This document shows positions 22,070-35,796 of a DNA stretch of 64,000 nt, piece by piece. The stretch comes from Neopestalotiopsis rosae (taxonomy: Eukaryota > Ascomycota > Sordariomycetes > Amphisphaeriales > Sporocadaceae): contig JALGAS010000001.1 in assembly GCA_023078685.1 (NCBI GenBank), forward strand, positions 5,456,001 through 5,520,000. The letters run 5' to 3'. The translations under genes were made by a program, and so were the position numbers. The notes below the pieces were generated by a model. The model searched no databases, was not told the DNA's origin, and saw only the letters and a program-made list of their open reading frames with translations. The first letter of the stretch is position 1; every line of letters begins with the position of its first letter.

Positions 22070-25000
22070 TTGGAGCTGCTCTGTTCTCGTCCCATTTTGT
22101 TATAAACTGTACATATATATCTCAAAAAACATATCTACATAATGAGGGGTCGTATGATTGTTTTAAGTTGTCGTATTCTACGAGGTGCCAAACTCTTGTT
22201 TGTGCCGTGTGCCGCGTGCAGCAAAATCATGTTGCGTGGCTGCAGCGACCGACTCATGAACTGCGACATTGGTGATTTGGAATCACTCACAATGCTTCCT
22301 GTTCTTCATGCTGAACACAACATCAGTTAATATTCTTGACCTTGAGAGTGAGAAGTATAAAGTCTGCCAACTGTGGAAACCCCATTCGGTATAATATAAA
22401 GTATCTGTTCACGTGCAGCATTGCTTCCACCCGAACTATTACCAGCAGTCGGTAAATCCCCGGCATTGTGACTGCAGATGATGGATACGAAGGAGGCTGG
22501 AAACTCCATAATATGACCAAGACATACGAACTGTCAGATTCCCGCGACTCGCTGTCGTCTTATTTCCGGGAACTATGCATTTGACAGACCACACTTGAGG
22601 GTCTAGCCAGGAACAATTTCACACCCTGTTGCGTGTTTGGAGAATACTGCGATTTCTGACACTTCCCAGGCCGACGCCTCTTGAACCGGCATGTGGGAAA
22701 GTTGTAGTCTCATGATTCTGGGTCATCTAGACCTCACGTGCAAGCGCCTTTGAAGGGAATCCCACCGTTGCGTGGGCGGGAGCTCGGAATGCTAGGAGCC
22801 AGCATCTACCGCTTTTCAACGGCGGATAAAGACCAAGTGCCTGGCCTTACTGTGTAAAGCTTGGGTTCGCGGGTTGTGTGGAAGCCGGTCTTCGACTGGT
22901 TCATAGAAGGTCTCCAAGAACATTCCATGGAACTTTTAGTGTCGCCTACCTGTATCGTGTGGGAGGCTGGAAAGTAACAGGATGTATGCATGCTATCATC
23001 GTGGACACTATACAGTACACGTGGGAGCATTTCCACGTTTGTTGTGAGTGTGACACTGACAGCTTTTGTTGCCGCGATCTCACACGACAGCACTGGAATG
23101 GCGCATCGTAGCCAGTCTGCCCTTTATTTGCCGTTTTGGAGGCCCGGCTATTGGAATCTGGCTACGTCCGTAGTGTGATGTAGGCGCGGAGAAGGCGCAA
23201 AGCCAATCTGCCCAAAATGGGCCGGAGTGCGCGCATTGGCTGGCATCTTATATGAATCGATTTTCAACTAGTAAAAGACGTTGTCGCGAGGCTCTGAGTG
23301 GTGAAATCCAGTGTGGAAGTTTGGTCATGCTGAATGCCCGAGAATGGATTGAAATATCCAATGTTGGTTTCCAAGCAGGATACTCTGAAGGCATTATTCA
23401 TCTGCTTGAAGATTCCATGATGCAGAAAACAGTAGTCATCTCCCATTTTGACCTGTTGGTTGCGGAACGTGCGAGACAAGTAAGAAAGCCCCTAATTTCA
23501 ATTTGGCTTTGCGGCTGGAAAGTCAGCCAGTAGCAACTTGCAAGTCGATACCTCATCCTTGACCAGTTCCCCTCTCCCCAGCGCCGTGGTGGTTGGGAAT
23601 TCCCAGAGAGCCGGGTAACAGGACCCTTAGGGTCACGCCAAGCTGCACTGGCCTCTCGCGGGCTGCCACGAGTGGTGGGTAGACAAGCCGGCTAAGGCAT
23701 TTGACATGGTGTGGCATGTACGGGGGGGAGTAGAAGCCTTGAGCGAAGCTACATGGAAGCATTCTTTGGAGGCCGCAGATGTTTTGAAACGGACTGAATA
23801 GACAAAGACAAAAAAGCCAAAGACAATCGAGTCAAGAAACCGAATACGCAAGGACCCCCAAGGACCCCGAGTCGCACCCCGTTGGGAATATTCAGACTAT
23901 CCAAGCCATCGACTTTGATCTCGATCCATCCGGCCTGGAAAGGTTAGACCAGCCGACGGTCTGCGGCCCGGCCTTCTCTTTGCTTGCTCCTTGTGGTAGA
24001 AAAAGATGCCGATCATAGTTGTTTTGGACACAGGTGAGCTGGAGAGAGGAACGAACGGCGCGCGGTCTTTGGGTTGCTAAAACCATCAGCTGGCGCGAGC
24101 AGGCGGGTTACTTTTCTCGCATAGGAAGGACGCAACTCGGTAACGTATTGAGAGAAGCAATTCCCGTTGAAGCAAAGCGGCAGCAGCAACACACCAAGAC
24201 TGTTGCTTCCTTCTCGACATGGTGCAGGTGGTGTGCAGAGAAAGCAAAGTCAGGATGGGCATGGCGTCATCATGCCTTTCGCAAACATTGGGGGAACGAT
24301 GCCAAAATTGTCTGTCCATTGTATGGGCTCAGGTGAGATGGCAATCATCGATTGAAGAGGCGCGTGCGCCTTTGGGAGTAATTGAAGGTCATTTCGAAGC
24401 TGGTTCTGTTCTTGCTGGGACTGGCCTGGTTTGCGATAATATTGCGATGTGATGGTCCAGGGCGGCGCTTCGCGGAGTATAACCTGTAGCAAGAAAAACT
24501 CTCCGCTATAATTAAAAGTCGGTAAGATGGCGCGAAAGACGAAGGGAAGGAAAGAAAAAAAAAAAAAAAGAACCACTCCGCCGCGCACAAGCGGGGGAAT
24601 GGGAATAGGGAATGGGGTCTCCCGGGGCCATTGCCAATTGTACACGCGATCGGGACGCGACAATGGATATTATCCATTGAATCCATCCATCTTCAAACCG
24701 CCTCCACTGTTCTCTCAAGCACAGCGGGTCACACAGGAAACCCAGGTCCTGGCAGGCTGGTTGTGGCATGGGAAACTAGTGATAATCGTTCCATTGTGGT
24801 AGCTGTCAGTAGAGCTCGCCTAATTTGGCGAGAGAAGGATTTATGCTAGGCGCTATGGGTATTTGTGACTCTCGGAATATGAATCCGAGAACTTAAAATG
24901 GACAAAGACAGTCTTGTCTATAGAAAATGGATACTACTATGTATGATGTTCGACACACGTGTATTGGAGAATGGCAAGCAGACGTTTTTGCACTATGGTG

Positions 25001-25440
25001 AAAATGTTAGCTTTGGGATTTTCTCGGACACCGTGAACCCCGACTGCATCGTACCTTTCAAAGTACCTGCCTAGAGCCTGGAGTAGCAAGAATAAAAAAA
25101 GCCACTGACTGCAAGGTCAGCCATCAAATGTGCTGCGAGGCGGCGCTAAAGAATGCCGACTCAGGGGGTACCTAGCTCTTTGCCGTAGACTCCCCACAAC
25201 GGCGAGGTACCCAATCTCCTCGAAAGCAACGCAACCCAAAGGCGGTAATTGTGTTCCGGGACTCGCTGGGGGGTCTGTCTGGTCGACTGTGCGTATTGGT
25301 CTGTTCTGTTTGGTTTGCGCAATGTGTACATGTACACATCAGATTGCATTTGTGCCCAGTCAAAGTCTGGTAAAGACGAGAAGAAAGGGGGACAGTAGGG
25401 AAAAGAGAGTAACAGTGATGGTCGTGGCCAAGTATTGCTG

Positions 25441-25490
25441 GCTGACTGGTTGACTGGTTGACTGGTTGACTGGCTGCTGGCTGCTGGCTG
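25441..25490. repeat. Short tandem repeat (GACTGGTT)n then (GCTGGCT)n
   Basis: Three exact 8-nt units GACTGGTT at 25444-25467 are followed by the variant GACTGGCT and then by 7-nt GCTGGCT units. It is an intergenic microsatellite. Confidence 0.85.
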
Positions 25491-26639
25491 TCAGGCAGAT
25501 AGATGAACTGTCACTGGTGGGTGCAATGGATACTACTGCATGTATCGTACATTGCGACCGAACTGAATTCAATGTTGGGCATACAATATACTCTGTAGTG
25601 ACTGTTCGCCCCACCCGTCGCCTGGCCCTTCACTTGACAACCAGTTATTCAAGGTCGAATAGACTCTGTTGAGACGACCACCAAAACGAACTGGCAGAGT
25701 CTTGACTCGAGCTTGCGGTTCGGGTATGTCATAGCCAAAAGGAGGCAATGCGCTTGCGTTGTAGCCTGTCCAAATTAGTGGCACAGTTCCGGCACGGACT
25801 CGAGCGGTAGTGTCAATGATTATTACTCGTGCTTTTCTCGAGGTGAACGGCATTGTAATTTGTTACCAGGCCACTAATGTTCGGTTCAGGAAATAGACAC
25901 AGAGGAATGGAAATACAATTTAGAACGCCTATGTACTGTTGGACGTGATTGCTGAATGGTTTTGTGAAGTCCAAGAATCTAGGTAATAACAACAGTGTGA
26001 CCTATCTGGCTGCGTACATGGACAAAATTGAATTGTTTCCGCTGGTTTCCCGCTCGGAAAGACCTTGAAGAATCCATCTCCTCATACACTCTCAGCAGGT
26101 CCAGGCCTGAGAGTCACGTTCGATTATCAACATATCGAATATCCCATTTCAATCATCATTCCAGTCGACAGACAAGTATAATCACAGAATAGTGCCCCAG
26201 TACCTAACTCCCTAGCACATGCCATCAGTCTTTGCAGTAGGGTGGTTACAGCCAGTCACACATCCGTCACAAGTTTGTGTATGAGTTGTTGTTGTCCAAT
26301 CCTTGTCTATGTCATCTCCCAAGCCTCGGTTAGTATCTTTTCCACGTAATTGTTCAGCTAGGTACAGGCATATGTAGGGAGGTATCAACTCTCTCGTCCT
26401 CTTCCTGTTTTCAAATAGCACAGCTGTACACACGAAGAGCACACAGTATAGCACAAGCTGCAATAGCATCAGTACATTTACATACAGGCGTGAGAGCCGC
26501 TATAGAGTAAATGATGGGTCATAGGTGGTGAATTATCATATTGCGCCATTCCCGTAATAGCAGAAAGAAGGGTCCTCCCGAAGATTGATTATTACCTGTT
26601 GCTGCCGGGCAAGAACGTGTGAGATGGAGGTAGGCATGT

Positions 26640-27120
26640 ATCTTTTTTTTTTCTTTGGCGCTGTCTCGGTTCGTCTCCTTGTCTCTCAACTCTAGGGTCT
26701 CCAGTCCCTTTCCCTTCTCTTTCATCTCACTTGCTTGTGTCTCTGAACCAAGGCGCTCCTGCCCGCCTCTCTCCCCGCAAGCCCGCAAAGGACCTTGTCG
26801 TGGACTGCATCTCCATCTGCAAGCACCAGCGGGTCGCCCAACCAGGCCAACCAGGCCAGCCAGCCACTGGGGAGTCAATCCAGCTTCTGACCACTGATCA
26901 GGCAAGGCAAGCAACTGACCCGATTCAGATCCCCACCACCCTTGCACGATGCCGTCAGAGGGCCGCTAACTAGGAGGGTATGCTAGCTTCGTTTTTTTTT
27001 TCTTCCCTTGGCTGTCAGGTTCCGTGGCCCAGAGTTTATTCCTCCTGTCCCAATTCAGTCCCGTCCCATCCTATCCTATCCAAGTCCCAGTCCAGTCCAA
27101 TCCTGCCCTATCCCATCCTC
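26640..27120 (+). promoter_or_regulatory. Pyrimidine-rich tracts upstream of skn7
   Basis: Long CT-rich runs occur at 26641-26760 and 27040-27120, the latter with repeated CCTAT and CCAGT units, plus a T10 run near 26990. CT-rich tracts close to transcription starts are common in filamentous ascomycete promoters. They lie 0.65-1.1 kb upstream of the skn7 ATG, so they may mark its promoter or a long leader; the start site is not resolved. Confidence 0.35.
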
Positions 27121-27775
27121 GTCGCCGGCTGGGAAAAGAGGGCAAGCCCGCAAAGAGTTCGAGACTCCGACCATTGTTCTGTTTTTCCTCCCAAAGAGTC
27201 CCCGTCTACCCTTACCCAGCTCCAAGAAGCCAAAGGGGGTTATCTCGACGGCTGATTTCTTCGCTGATCAGAGGAAGAAAAAAAAAGGAAACAGAAAAAA
27301 ACAAACCTAAAAAAAATAAATCCGCCAGCCTCAGGGGCATCTGTTACCGCGCACCTTAGCGAATTCAATTGGGTCGTTCCAGGACATGCAGCAATAGAAC
27401 GCATCCTTTTACTTATCCCTCATTGACGCAACGACGCCGACATAACGCGTCACAACGTCGCCTTGCTCTCCGACCGATGAAGCAATCGTAGCGACCTTGA
27501 TCAGAGACCGACCAGGGCGACAGAAACTGCGAAGAAATCTTGTCGCCTTTCGATTCCGGCCGTGCACGATATACTCTTTGCGCGCTCTTCAACGTTGAAG
27601 GAAAAGGTGGACTGCGCCGGTACACATCTACAGTTTAACGATAATCCATCTCGGCGACTTGGGCGACACGTCTATTATTCTCGTTATTATACCAGCAGCA
27701 GCCTTTGCTGCGCTTCCTATTTGTCGCAAAGGATAATACCATATTGGTGTTGAAACACACAGTCGACTGCGCAAG

Positions 27776-30088
27776 ATGCCCGAACCCGAAATGTCTGTTG
27801 CTGCAGGCGGCAGCAACAACTCCAGCGACTTTGTAAGTGCACCTTCTGCCGCGACTCGGGTTCGAAGAAGCACTCGGTCGTGGCAACACAATGCTTGGTT
27901 AGTGATAAGACGCCTGACTGACTGAATTTGGCGGGGTATAGGTTCGCAAGCTCTACAAGTAATTACGCCCCCAAACTTGAGCCCTTTCTTTGTCTGCGAC
28001 TGCGCGACAGTCTCGGACTCGACCGTTCAGCTTGTTAACCATGCCGTATCTATAGAATGTTAGAGGACCCATCATACAGTGAGGTCGTTCGCTGGGGAGA
28101 CCACGGCGATAGTTTCGTCGTGCTCGAGGTATGCAAGCTGCCGAGGAGCGTGCCGTTGTTCCCGACATGCTAACCCGTATCGCAGAACGAGAAATTTACG
28201 AAAACGATCCTTCCGAAGCACTTCAAACACAGCAACTTTGCTAGTTTTGTTCGTCAGCTGAACAAGTATGACTTCCACAAAGTGCGCCAGAATGAGGAGA
28301 CTGGTCAGTCAGTGTACGGCCAAAACGTAAGTACTTCGATGCTCAGTATCGACACCCGTGTAGAGACTGATCATTTTTCAGGCTTGGGAGTTCAAGCACC
28401 CAGAGTTCAACCGTGACGCCAAACACAACCTGGACAACATTCGTAGAAAGGCGCCAGCTCCAAGAAAAGCACAAAACAATGATGAGCAATACCATCACTC
28501 CAATACTCAGATCGTCGCCTTGACCGAAAATGTCGCCGCCATGCAGCAACAGGTCCAAAGTTTGCAGGAGTCGTACTTTGCACTCACACAAGCCAACAAG
28601 GTTTTTGTTGATGAAATCCTGCACCTACAGCGTGTTGTCAAGGCTCAGTCACAAGTCAACAATGAGCTGTTGAGCCACTTGAACAAGGCAGATCAGTCCC
28701 GCCGTCATGCCAGATCGGCCTCGAACCATGCTTCTGGCCCCGCATTTTCTGACAACATCATGTCGGACGGAACGCTTGAGCCAGCTGCTGAGCTCCGAAG
28801 GGCACGAGAAATAATGAGTAGCGTGTCTGGCGATCACATTCCGGAGAGAGACTTGCGACAGATGTCGGTGCAGTTCCAGCAAGTCGGCGCCTCGCCTGAG
28901 TCGGCTGGGTCAGGAACCATGATGGGCCCGCCGGGAACGGGTGCCATGCCACAAGATTTCGTCCACAACCCTATGCTCGACCCTCGTCACATGGTTTACC
29001 CGGTCGGACAAGATATCGGTATCGACCCCTTTGCTGCCGAGCACATGGCCAACATCCCATACAACCGGCCGCTGTCCCAAAATGCCCTGGCAACCGCACC
29101 CGAGACCGTGCCTCCTACTGCCGTACCGACCATAAGTCCACCAGGCGGAGCCCCCGGCGCCACGTCTCCATGGGGAGCTAAGAAGCCTAGAATCCTGCTA
29201 GTCGAAGATGACAGGATCTGTTCGAGAATTGGCAGCAAGTTCCTTGCCAACTTTGACTGCGGTGTCGAGGTCGCTGTAAGTGTCTTTCCCGTGGCTGTCT
29301 GCTGAAGAATGACTTGCTGACACTTAATATGTAGCGTGATGGTCTTGAAGCTGTTCACAAGATTAACGCCAACCCCAACTGGTTTGACTTGATCTTCATG
29401 GATATTGTCATGCCACAACTGGATGGTGTGTCGGCCACTGCCATGATTCGAGAAGTTAACCCTAGAATCCCGATTATTGCCATGACTTCCAACATTAATC
29501 AACAAGATCTGGACATGTACTTCCACTGGGGTAAGTCTAGACCACCCAAGACGCGAGCAACGTGAACGATGCTGACTTCTGAGTAAAGGCATGAAAGATG
29601 TACTGGCCAAGCCTTTCACCAAAGAGGGCATGATCGGAAAGCTGCGAAAGCATCTTGCCGGCTTCATGCGCAACCCGCAACCTGAATCCTACATTGATCC
29701 GTATGGTAACGGCCAGCCGCCAACTCCTGGACCCTATTCCAATGCTGGCATGAGTCTGCCCATTTCTGCAGCGTCATCGTCGGGAATGGCCAAGTTTGAG
29801 ACGACGCCGATCCAGTCGCCCGCAACGAGTGCTTCGTGGCACTCGCCAGGACAGCTGCCTCACGCATCGCCAAATTTGAACCACGAACAGGGTTATATGG
29901 CTGCTGGAAACGGAGCACAGATGGGCATGAACCCTGGTGGTCCTTCGCAACCTCGATTCCCGAATACAATGCTCCCTGCCATGACAGCTGGTCAAGGCAG
30001 AATGCCTGAAGGCATGCCCAACGATGGACCCCCTGAAAAGAGACAACGACTCCATGGACCTACCTTCCAAAACCAGTACCCGCAGTAG
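27776..30088 (+). CDS. skn7: Skn7-type HSF-domain response regulator transcription factor
   Basis: Seven exons: 27776-27832, 27942-27958, 28056-28128, 28186-28326, 28382-29275, 29335-29530 and 29589-30088 (625 aa). Residues about 18-105 form an HSF-type DNA-binding domain ([34 protein letters not shown]). Residues about 140-185 form a coiled coil ([12 protein letters not shown]). Residues about 363-480 form a receiver domain: [10 protein letters not shown] acidic pair, phospho-acceptor Asp about 417 in [15 protein letters not shown] Thr, and the LAKPF Lys. The tail is Pro/Gly/Met-rich, ending in a KRQRL patch. In fungi Skn7/Prr1 is phosphorylated through the Ypd1 histidine phosphotransfer protein and drives oxidative-stress and cell-wall genes in the nucleus. 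Exon 2 is only 17 nt but is required: it encodes most of VRKLYK. Confidence 0.96.
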
Positions 30089-33000
30089 AGGAGAGGGGCT
30101 GGAAACCCCGGTTTCTAACGGCATCTTGGCTCCAACCCCCTCTCTGACGACCAAGATGTCATCGGTGTATATAGGTGCCAAAAGGATTGGCATCATGACA
30201 TTTTCCTTTCCCTCGGTTGGCGTTCCGGGATGTTCCGTGGTTTTCATGTTGTCTTCATCATTGGCATTGACTTTTCCCATATTTCTTAATTTCTGTTCCC
30301 TGCTGGCGGCGCTGAGTTAGACGTTTTGTCCTCTGAACAATCTCGTCGGGATTGAGACGGACGCTGAGCTCTTTAGAACCTTGTCATAGATCATGGAATA
30401 CCCAAAGATTCGCATTGCTGGAAGATGGAAGGTAGTCGAGGGAGTCTGTGGACTTCAAGGGCGGACAGGCTCGCAGCGAGTATCTTTCGAAGAACGGGTT
30501 TGCGGGAAAGTAATCGGAATGCAGAGGCTCGGTACGGCGTGGGAGGGCCAGTGATTTCGACAAACTGACGACCTCCCCACCAAAAACTCGTCGGTGAATG
30601 GATTCGGGTGGCGGTGATTTGGCTCGATGAAGCCAATCTCGCCCATTTGCTCATTCTTGCTGAAGACGTTTAGAAGCGTTTCACATTAGCTCACATTGCG
30701 CGCTTGTTGTTTGCTTGGAATGCCGACAGGGCTTCCAGCACAACCTACTGGAACGGAGGAGAAAACAGAAAAGGCATGGCAGCATCGAGCTTGCCAAAGA
30801 AAATGTAGTAGAAATGTTCTTCGACAGAAATTTTTTGAGAAGTGATTCACTAGACCCTTGCGAGAATGACGAGATGCGTGACCATGAGAAGAGAGGATGA
30901 AATGAGGGAGCAACACTTGTGCGTGGTTGCTCACGATGGGAGCGTCCGACCTTTCCGTTCTGCTCCCAATTCCTTTGTCAGGCTGTCTTTATACTGAGAG
31001 ATGGCCACGACTCCTACTTGGGATTTGCGACCATGCGAAAAGAGAGCAAAGACATGGTGAAGGTGGAAGAGAAATTGGAAGTTGCAACATGGATTGACCA
31101 ATCGGGCTCCAAGAGACACAGATCACCGCCGAACTTGCTCAGTCTGTACTCAACAACGACCTGGAGGTTGAAAAGTTGCGTGCTTCCATGGGGGCTGTTA
31201 TCATCTCGAAGGAAAGAAAAGAGACGACAGAAGAATTCCACAAGCAAGACGGATCAAAGCAGGACCGGAGGACACAACCCTACTTTTAAACCTATTTGCG
31301 ACCTGGGAATGTAGATTCACATCGGACTGGACTGGGAAGTATCGAGACTGCCAGATTGTTGAAGTTAGTTTTAAAGGTATGGGTTGGGTGACATGACTGG
31401 GCAACATATATAAAAGTATATGTCGGTCGAGTTGGGGTGGGTAGGGGGAGGGAACACTAGGCTCGTGTCAATTCCGAAAAGGTCATAAATGATCTGCAAC
31501 GGCCCCAGACAGGTGATAGACAGGAACAGAGACAAGACCCGCATACCATACAAATGTTGTAGGGGAAAGTTACGTCGATCTAACAACGTCCAAGCAGATG
31601 ATCCGATATATGTAGGTTGGTCAAATGTAGGTAGCCCGGGAGTGTGCACAATCGCAAACAAACACGAAGTACCCCAGGAAAAACAACCAGAAGTCGCGAC
31701 AGGGGCCCTAGACAATCTTTAAGGGAAAAAATACAGTGACTAGGGCAGGCAGTTGTCTGTCTGGTTGAAACCCCTCCTCTGGTGCTGGTGACCCCCCAAC
31801 TGAGGGTCCGGGCAACATAACAAGTACCCGCACTTACACATATCGCATCCCCCCCAAATTCCCATCCCATCCGAAGGCTGGGTGCCGAGCGAGAGCCATT
31901 GCCCAGAGTCGGGTCTGGACTACTCCAGAGAAGGCCGCAAACGGGGCGTTGGAGGGGGCTTTTGGGGGGCTTGAATCCATTGGTGTTCCCTTCCTCGTTC
32001 TTGCTCACAATATATGACATGCCTAGGGCACAATGGTTCGAAGCGACCAAGCCCTTTTGAAAGGCTGTATCATCACCAGTCTCTCCCCCGAACATTGGCT
32101 TTCACGAATTTAAGCACACGCACTACAGAGAGTAGCACCGCCACTGTCGGTGAGGGGCCAGCCTGCCGACATAGAGTTTCTGACAGAAGCGTAATGTTCT
32201 CCATGCTGCCATGGTCCTTTTCCACAGGGGGGCCCTTTTTGGCGCTGGAGCCTGGAAAGCCTAGAGCTTGGCCTTTATTACTTGGGGCTTGAGCCAGGCC
32301 CGACTGTGTACTATGTAACGGTCCCAAGCGTCCATGTGTGTAAGTCCAGACACGGCGAGACTCTTCCAAGTTCCAACCATGGATAATGCCGTGGCTTCTT
32401 TTTCCCCCCATGATCTCTTGACTTCCGGCCGGTCTTGCATCATGTGCCTTGATGCTGGGCAATAGCCTACCAGAAGCTGATGAAAACAATATTTGGTACC
32501 TACAGTCAGGGAAAGCATCACTCTTACATTAGTTCCGAACCTTCCTCATTGGCATACATACCGCTTCATGTTGTGAAGTGAAACAAGACGTTGAGAAATG
32601 TAGAGGCGCGCACTTTCCCATCTACATTTCCCATGTAAGCCGTCCATCCTATTTTGGTGATTCAAAATAGCCACTCTAGGCTGGAACAAAAAAGAATCTC
32701 GTCACAGTCCCACAGATTACACAAGAGCAAACGGCCAGAAACGAAACAAAAAGAGAGACCTCGTTTTTTTGGTTCTTTCAGCTGGCCCGCTGTCTCTACT
32801 GCAGCCGGCCGTGGCCCAGTTCGATCGATCGTGCGGTCTCTTGGTGCCAATAGTAGCCGCCTCTTTTCTTCGTGCGCCGTTTTTGCCGAGGCTCTCTTTC
32901 TCCGACCTGGCGACTTGGCTTGACTTTTTTGTGTGGTGACGCGAAATGATGGAGAATTATGCGGTCCAGAGCTTTTTTACAAAGCCCATCATCTTCTAGG

Positions 33001-35796
33001 TTACCAACAAGCCACTGTTACAACCGGAGCGGACCACATAGTCCTACGATTGACAGCGGGCTGGCTGAAAGAGAAGAAAGAAGAAAAAGAATGAATACGC
33101 CTCCGGAATGTCTGTCTATATTGGGTACCGAACGTTCTAGCCACAAATCTTTCCCGGCAGTCTAGAAAATGCCCATTACGGACAATCTGACGAAACGCAT
33201 GATCTTTTGGCATCATTTGCAGAATGCGGATGCAACCATCTCCAGAAAAGAAATAAAAGTTTACATATAGATGGTGCACCAAGTGCTACCCAGGTCGCCT
33301 TAAAACAGAGTGCTTCAGTACATGATAGCCCTTGGAGGGCTCTTTTGGTTTCGTGTGGGTGGTTGTCCCACGTGGTTGTCTCTTCTTTTTTTCCCACTCT
33401 GTACTGCGTTTCATTTTACGTCCTTGGGAAAGGGAAGGAAAAAGAGACACGAAAAGGTGAAATGCGGTACGACGGCCGGATCGTCGTTCGTGGTCGAGAC
33501 CGGCCCTTTCGGCAGGGATCCCGGGGGGCCAGACCGGTCCGCCAGTGGTGGGCTTGTTCAAAAGCTTGGAGACCCAGGGGCCTTTTTTTTGGTCAGAGGA
33601 GAAAAAAAAAAGGTTGGAGATCTTCGTTGCTTGTTTTCTTCAATTGCTTATTCCCGATTTCCAATATACAAGACGATGAGACACCACTATTATTTCCATG
33701 CACAATAGTATCACAGTCCTTTGCGAGATCAAATCGTCGATCACGTAGCCTTGAATTTCGAGTGTCAATCCTTGAGCAGTAAGACGCTACAAGTATGCTG
33801 TGAAGTGAGGGCACCCAGGTTCATGCCACAAGCATTACTCTGTACTTGAAATATTACCTAGGCACTGCTTACGAGTTATAGGGACCTAGAAGGGCGGTAT
33901 GGCAAGTTATTGAAACAGAGTAATATGTTATAGCCTATAGTGCCGCGCCAGCGCCTTGTCAGCTAATCTTGCTAATGTATGTAGAATCCCTCCAGCCGTT
34001 ATCCGTTAAGAAGGGGAGCTTACAAGCTACATTATGGTGTGCATGCTGATCTGCGCAGCATCGCAAACTAAGCCTCATTCGTTTCCAAGTTTCAAGCTGA
34101 CCTTGATACCTTCTTGTTCCTTTTTCTCTCCTCTTCTTGTCGTGGTCAATGTTCTCGAATCAAGTAACCTATGTGGTATATGGGAATCTGAGCGAGCCGC
34201 GAGACGGCACATCGAGGCGTAAGGCTGGAGCGGTCGATCAATTTAACCAAGGATCTAGTTGAACCTCTTGTCATTCAGCTAGCTTAACTACCACCAAGCT
34301 ACCTGTAACCTAGGTGAATGGAGGAGATAAGTAAGTAGGTGAGCACGAGATCAGATGAACATGCGCGCAAGACTTTCAATACTTTCCAAGAGTATTCCTG
34401 TCGAGGGGAAATATAGTTCTTATCTCACTGCAATGCTTCTTTAGTCAAGCCAATCTCGACGCCAGATTAACAGACAATCAGCCAGTTCTGCTACAATCTG
34501 CAATCCAAAGTCACTTGCGCAGAACACCAAACAAGCCAGTTCCCTCCTGCCTCTTTGCAGCGCAGAAACGGTAAGCTAGGTCGCATGGACGCCTGGACGC
34601 CTTGTAAGATCTGAGGACTCCCCTCCCGAAAAATGGGTAGATTTCAACGAGGCCTGGATGCCGGTGTGTTTAAATTCACTTTCTAAATGCATTAGGTGTG
34701 TCTGACCGGTGAAGAACACCGAGCCTCTGCATTTGCTTTGAGGATCCAATGCAGACCTACACCTAGGTGTCGTCGCGCGATCCATGGATCACATTACTAC
34801 ATCCCAAGATATCCGACTAGAACTTCCAGGTGAGCGGGCAGCGCAAGAACGTGACCATCTGACATTAGGACTTCAGCAATACCGGACAACTGTGAGAGTG
34901 GGCGGTCTTCCCGTTTAAAGCTTCACCATGAGTGTTGTCGTCATCAAATATCTTCTTGCCGCTTATTCATGGTTTGTCTCACATGTGCTACATATGTACA
35001 TGCACTACCAGTCAGGCACAGAAAGCATCCCAACCCACGACATTGGAATACTGGAGGGGCATCGGAGCACCCTGTCTACACATAGCCTATCGTGCTATTT
35101 ACCTTCTCCCCCCTCCCCGTGTTCCCAAGTATACTTGCACAAAACACAGTACCATAATCAGATAGCGAAGGGCTTGCATCGCCACTCGGACTCCTGACAA
35201 AGCCTAAAGCGTAACCTTAAGCCATTAACTATCCGAACATACCTGGATAAGTAAACCTAACCCAGCTGCATGCATTTTTTCTATTTTATTTTCTTGAGAT
35301 GTCATGATTTTCTGGTGTTTTAATGTAGTGCACCTTTAAGTGGCTTGCTTGACATTTTGGTAAACCTTCAGTGTGTGTACAGCCTTTCTTGTCTTGGGGT
35401 GGGGGGATGTGTAGCTATGCCAGGAGGGGTGATTAATTGGCATCAAGCCAAGTACAGGTTACCAGGTGCTGCTACTACCTTGACATTTTGACAGTGTGTA
35501 TGCCCCACGAATTCCAAGATGACGCACGGTAGTTCTTTCTTAGGTACTATGTATGCCCCGCCAAAGGCCAAGACCTGACCTGCCCGCCGCGATTGCGGGG
35601 CCGGAAAAGCTTCACAGCTTCGGTTGAGTCACAATTTCTTTTGCTCAACCAGAACTTTGACGACGCTTCGCGAGACAAACTGTGTCGGCACAGCGCACGC
35701 AACTCAACTCGACTTTCGCAATCGCAAATTCTGTCGCTGCGCCCATTCCATTGTACACGTATATCGTTTTTCTACAGCAGCGACTTGCTACCCATC
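30089..35796. other. Gene-free block between skn7 and GCD6
   Basis: About 5.7 kb without a supportable gene. The first 250 bp are probably the skn7 3' UTR. Pyrimidine- and T-rich patches near 32765-32800 and 33380-33660 resemble fungal promoters or leaders, but no matching coding region was found on either strand. The last few hundred bases are the GCD6 promoter. Non-coding transcripts or a strongly diverged multi-exon gene cannot be excluded. Confidence 0.5.

Larger units (their letters stand above)
22070..27775. other. Gene-free block upstream of skn7
   Basis: About 5.7 kb with no supportable gene on either strand. It includes a GACTGGTT tandem repeat at 25444-25490, an inverted repeat TCTCGGA/TCCGAGA at 24870-24890, an A-run near 24552-24569, and long pyrimidine-rich tracts at 26640-27120. 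The last 400 bp are probably the skn7 promoter and leader. Short open frames here look random in composition. Confidence 0.5.

Noticed and set aside
27145..27175. GTTCGAGAC string suggestive of a tRNA T-arm
   Set aside because: Flanking bases do not pair and no D-arm or acceptor is present.
31580..32095. 171-codon minus-strand open frame between skn7 and GCD6
   Set aside because: Low-complexity and Cys/Ser/Leu-rich without motifs; no splice or start evidence.
33207..33782. 191-codon plus-strand open frame
   Set aside because: Runs through T-rich and A-rich promoter-like DNA; composition is arginine/serine-rich and random.
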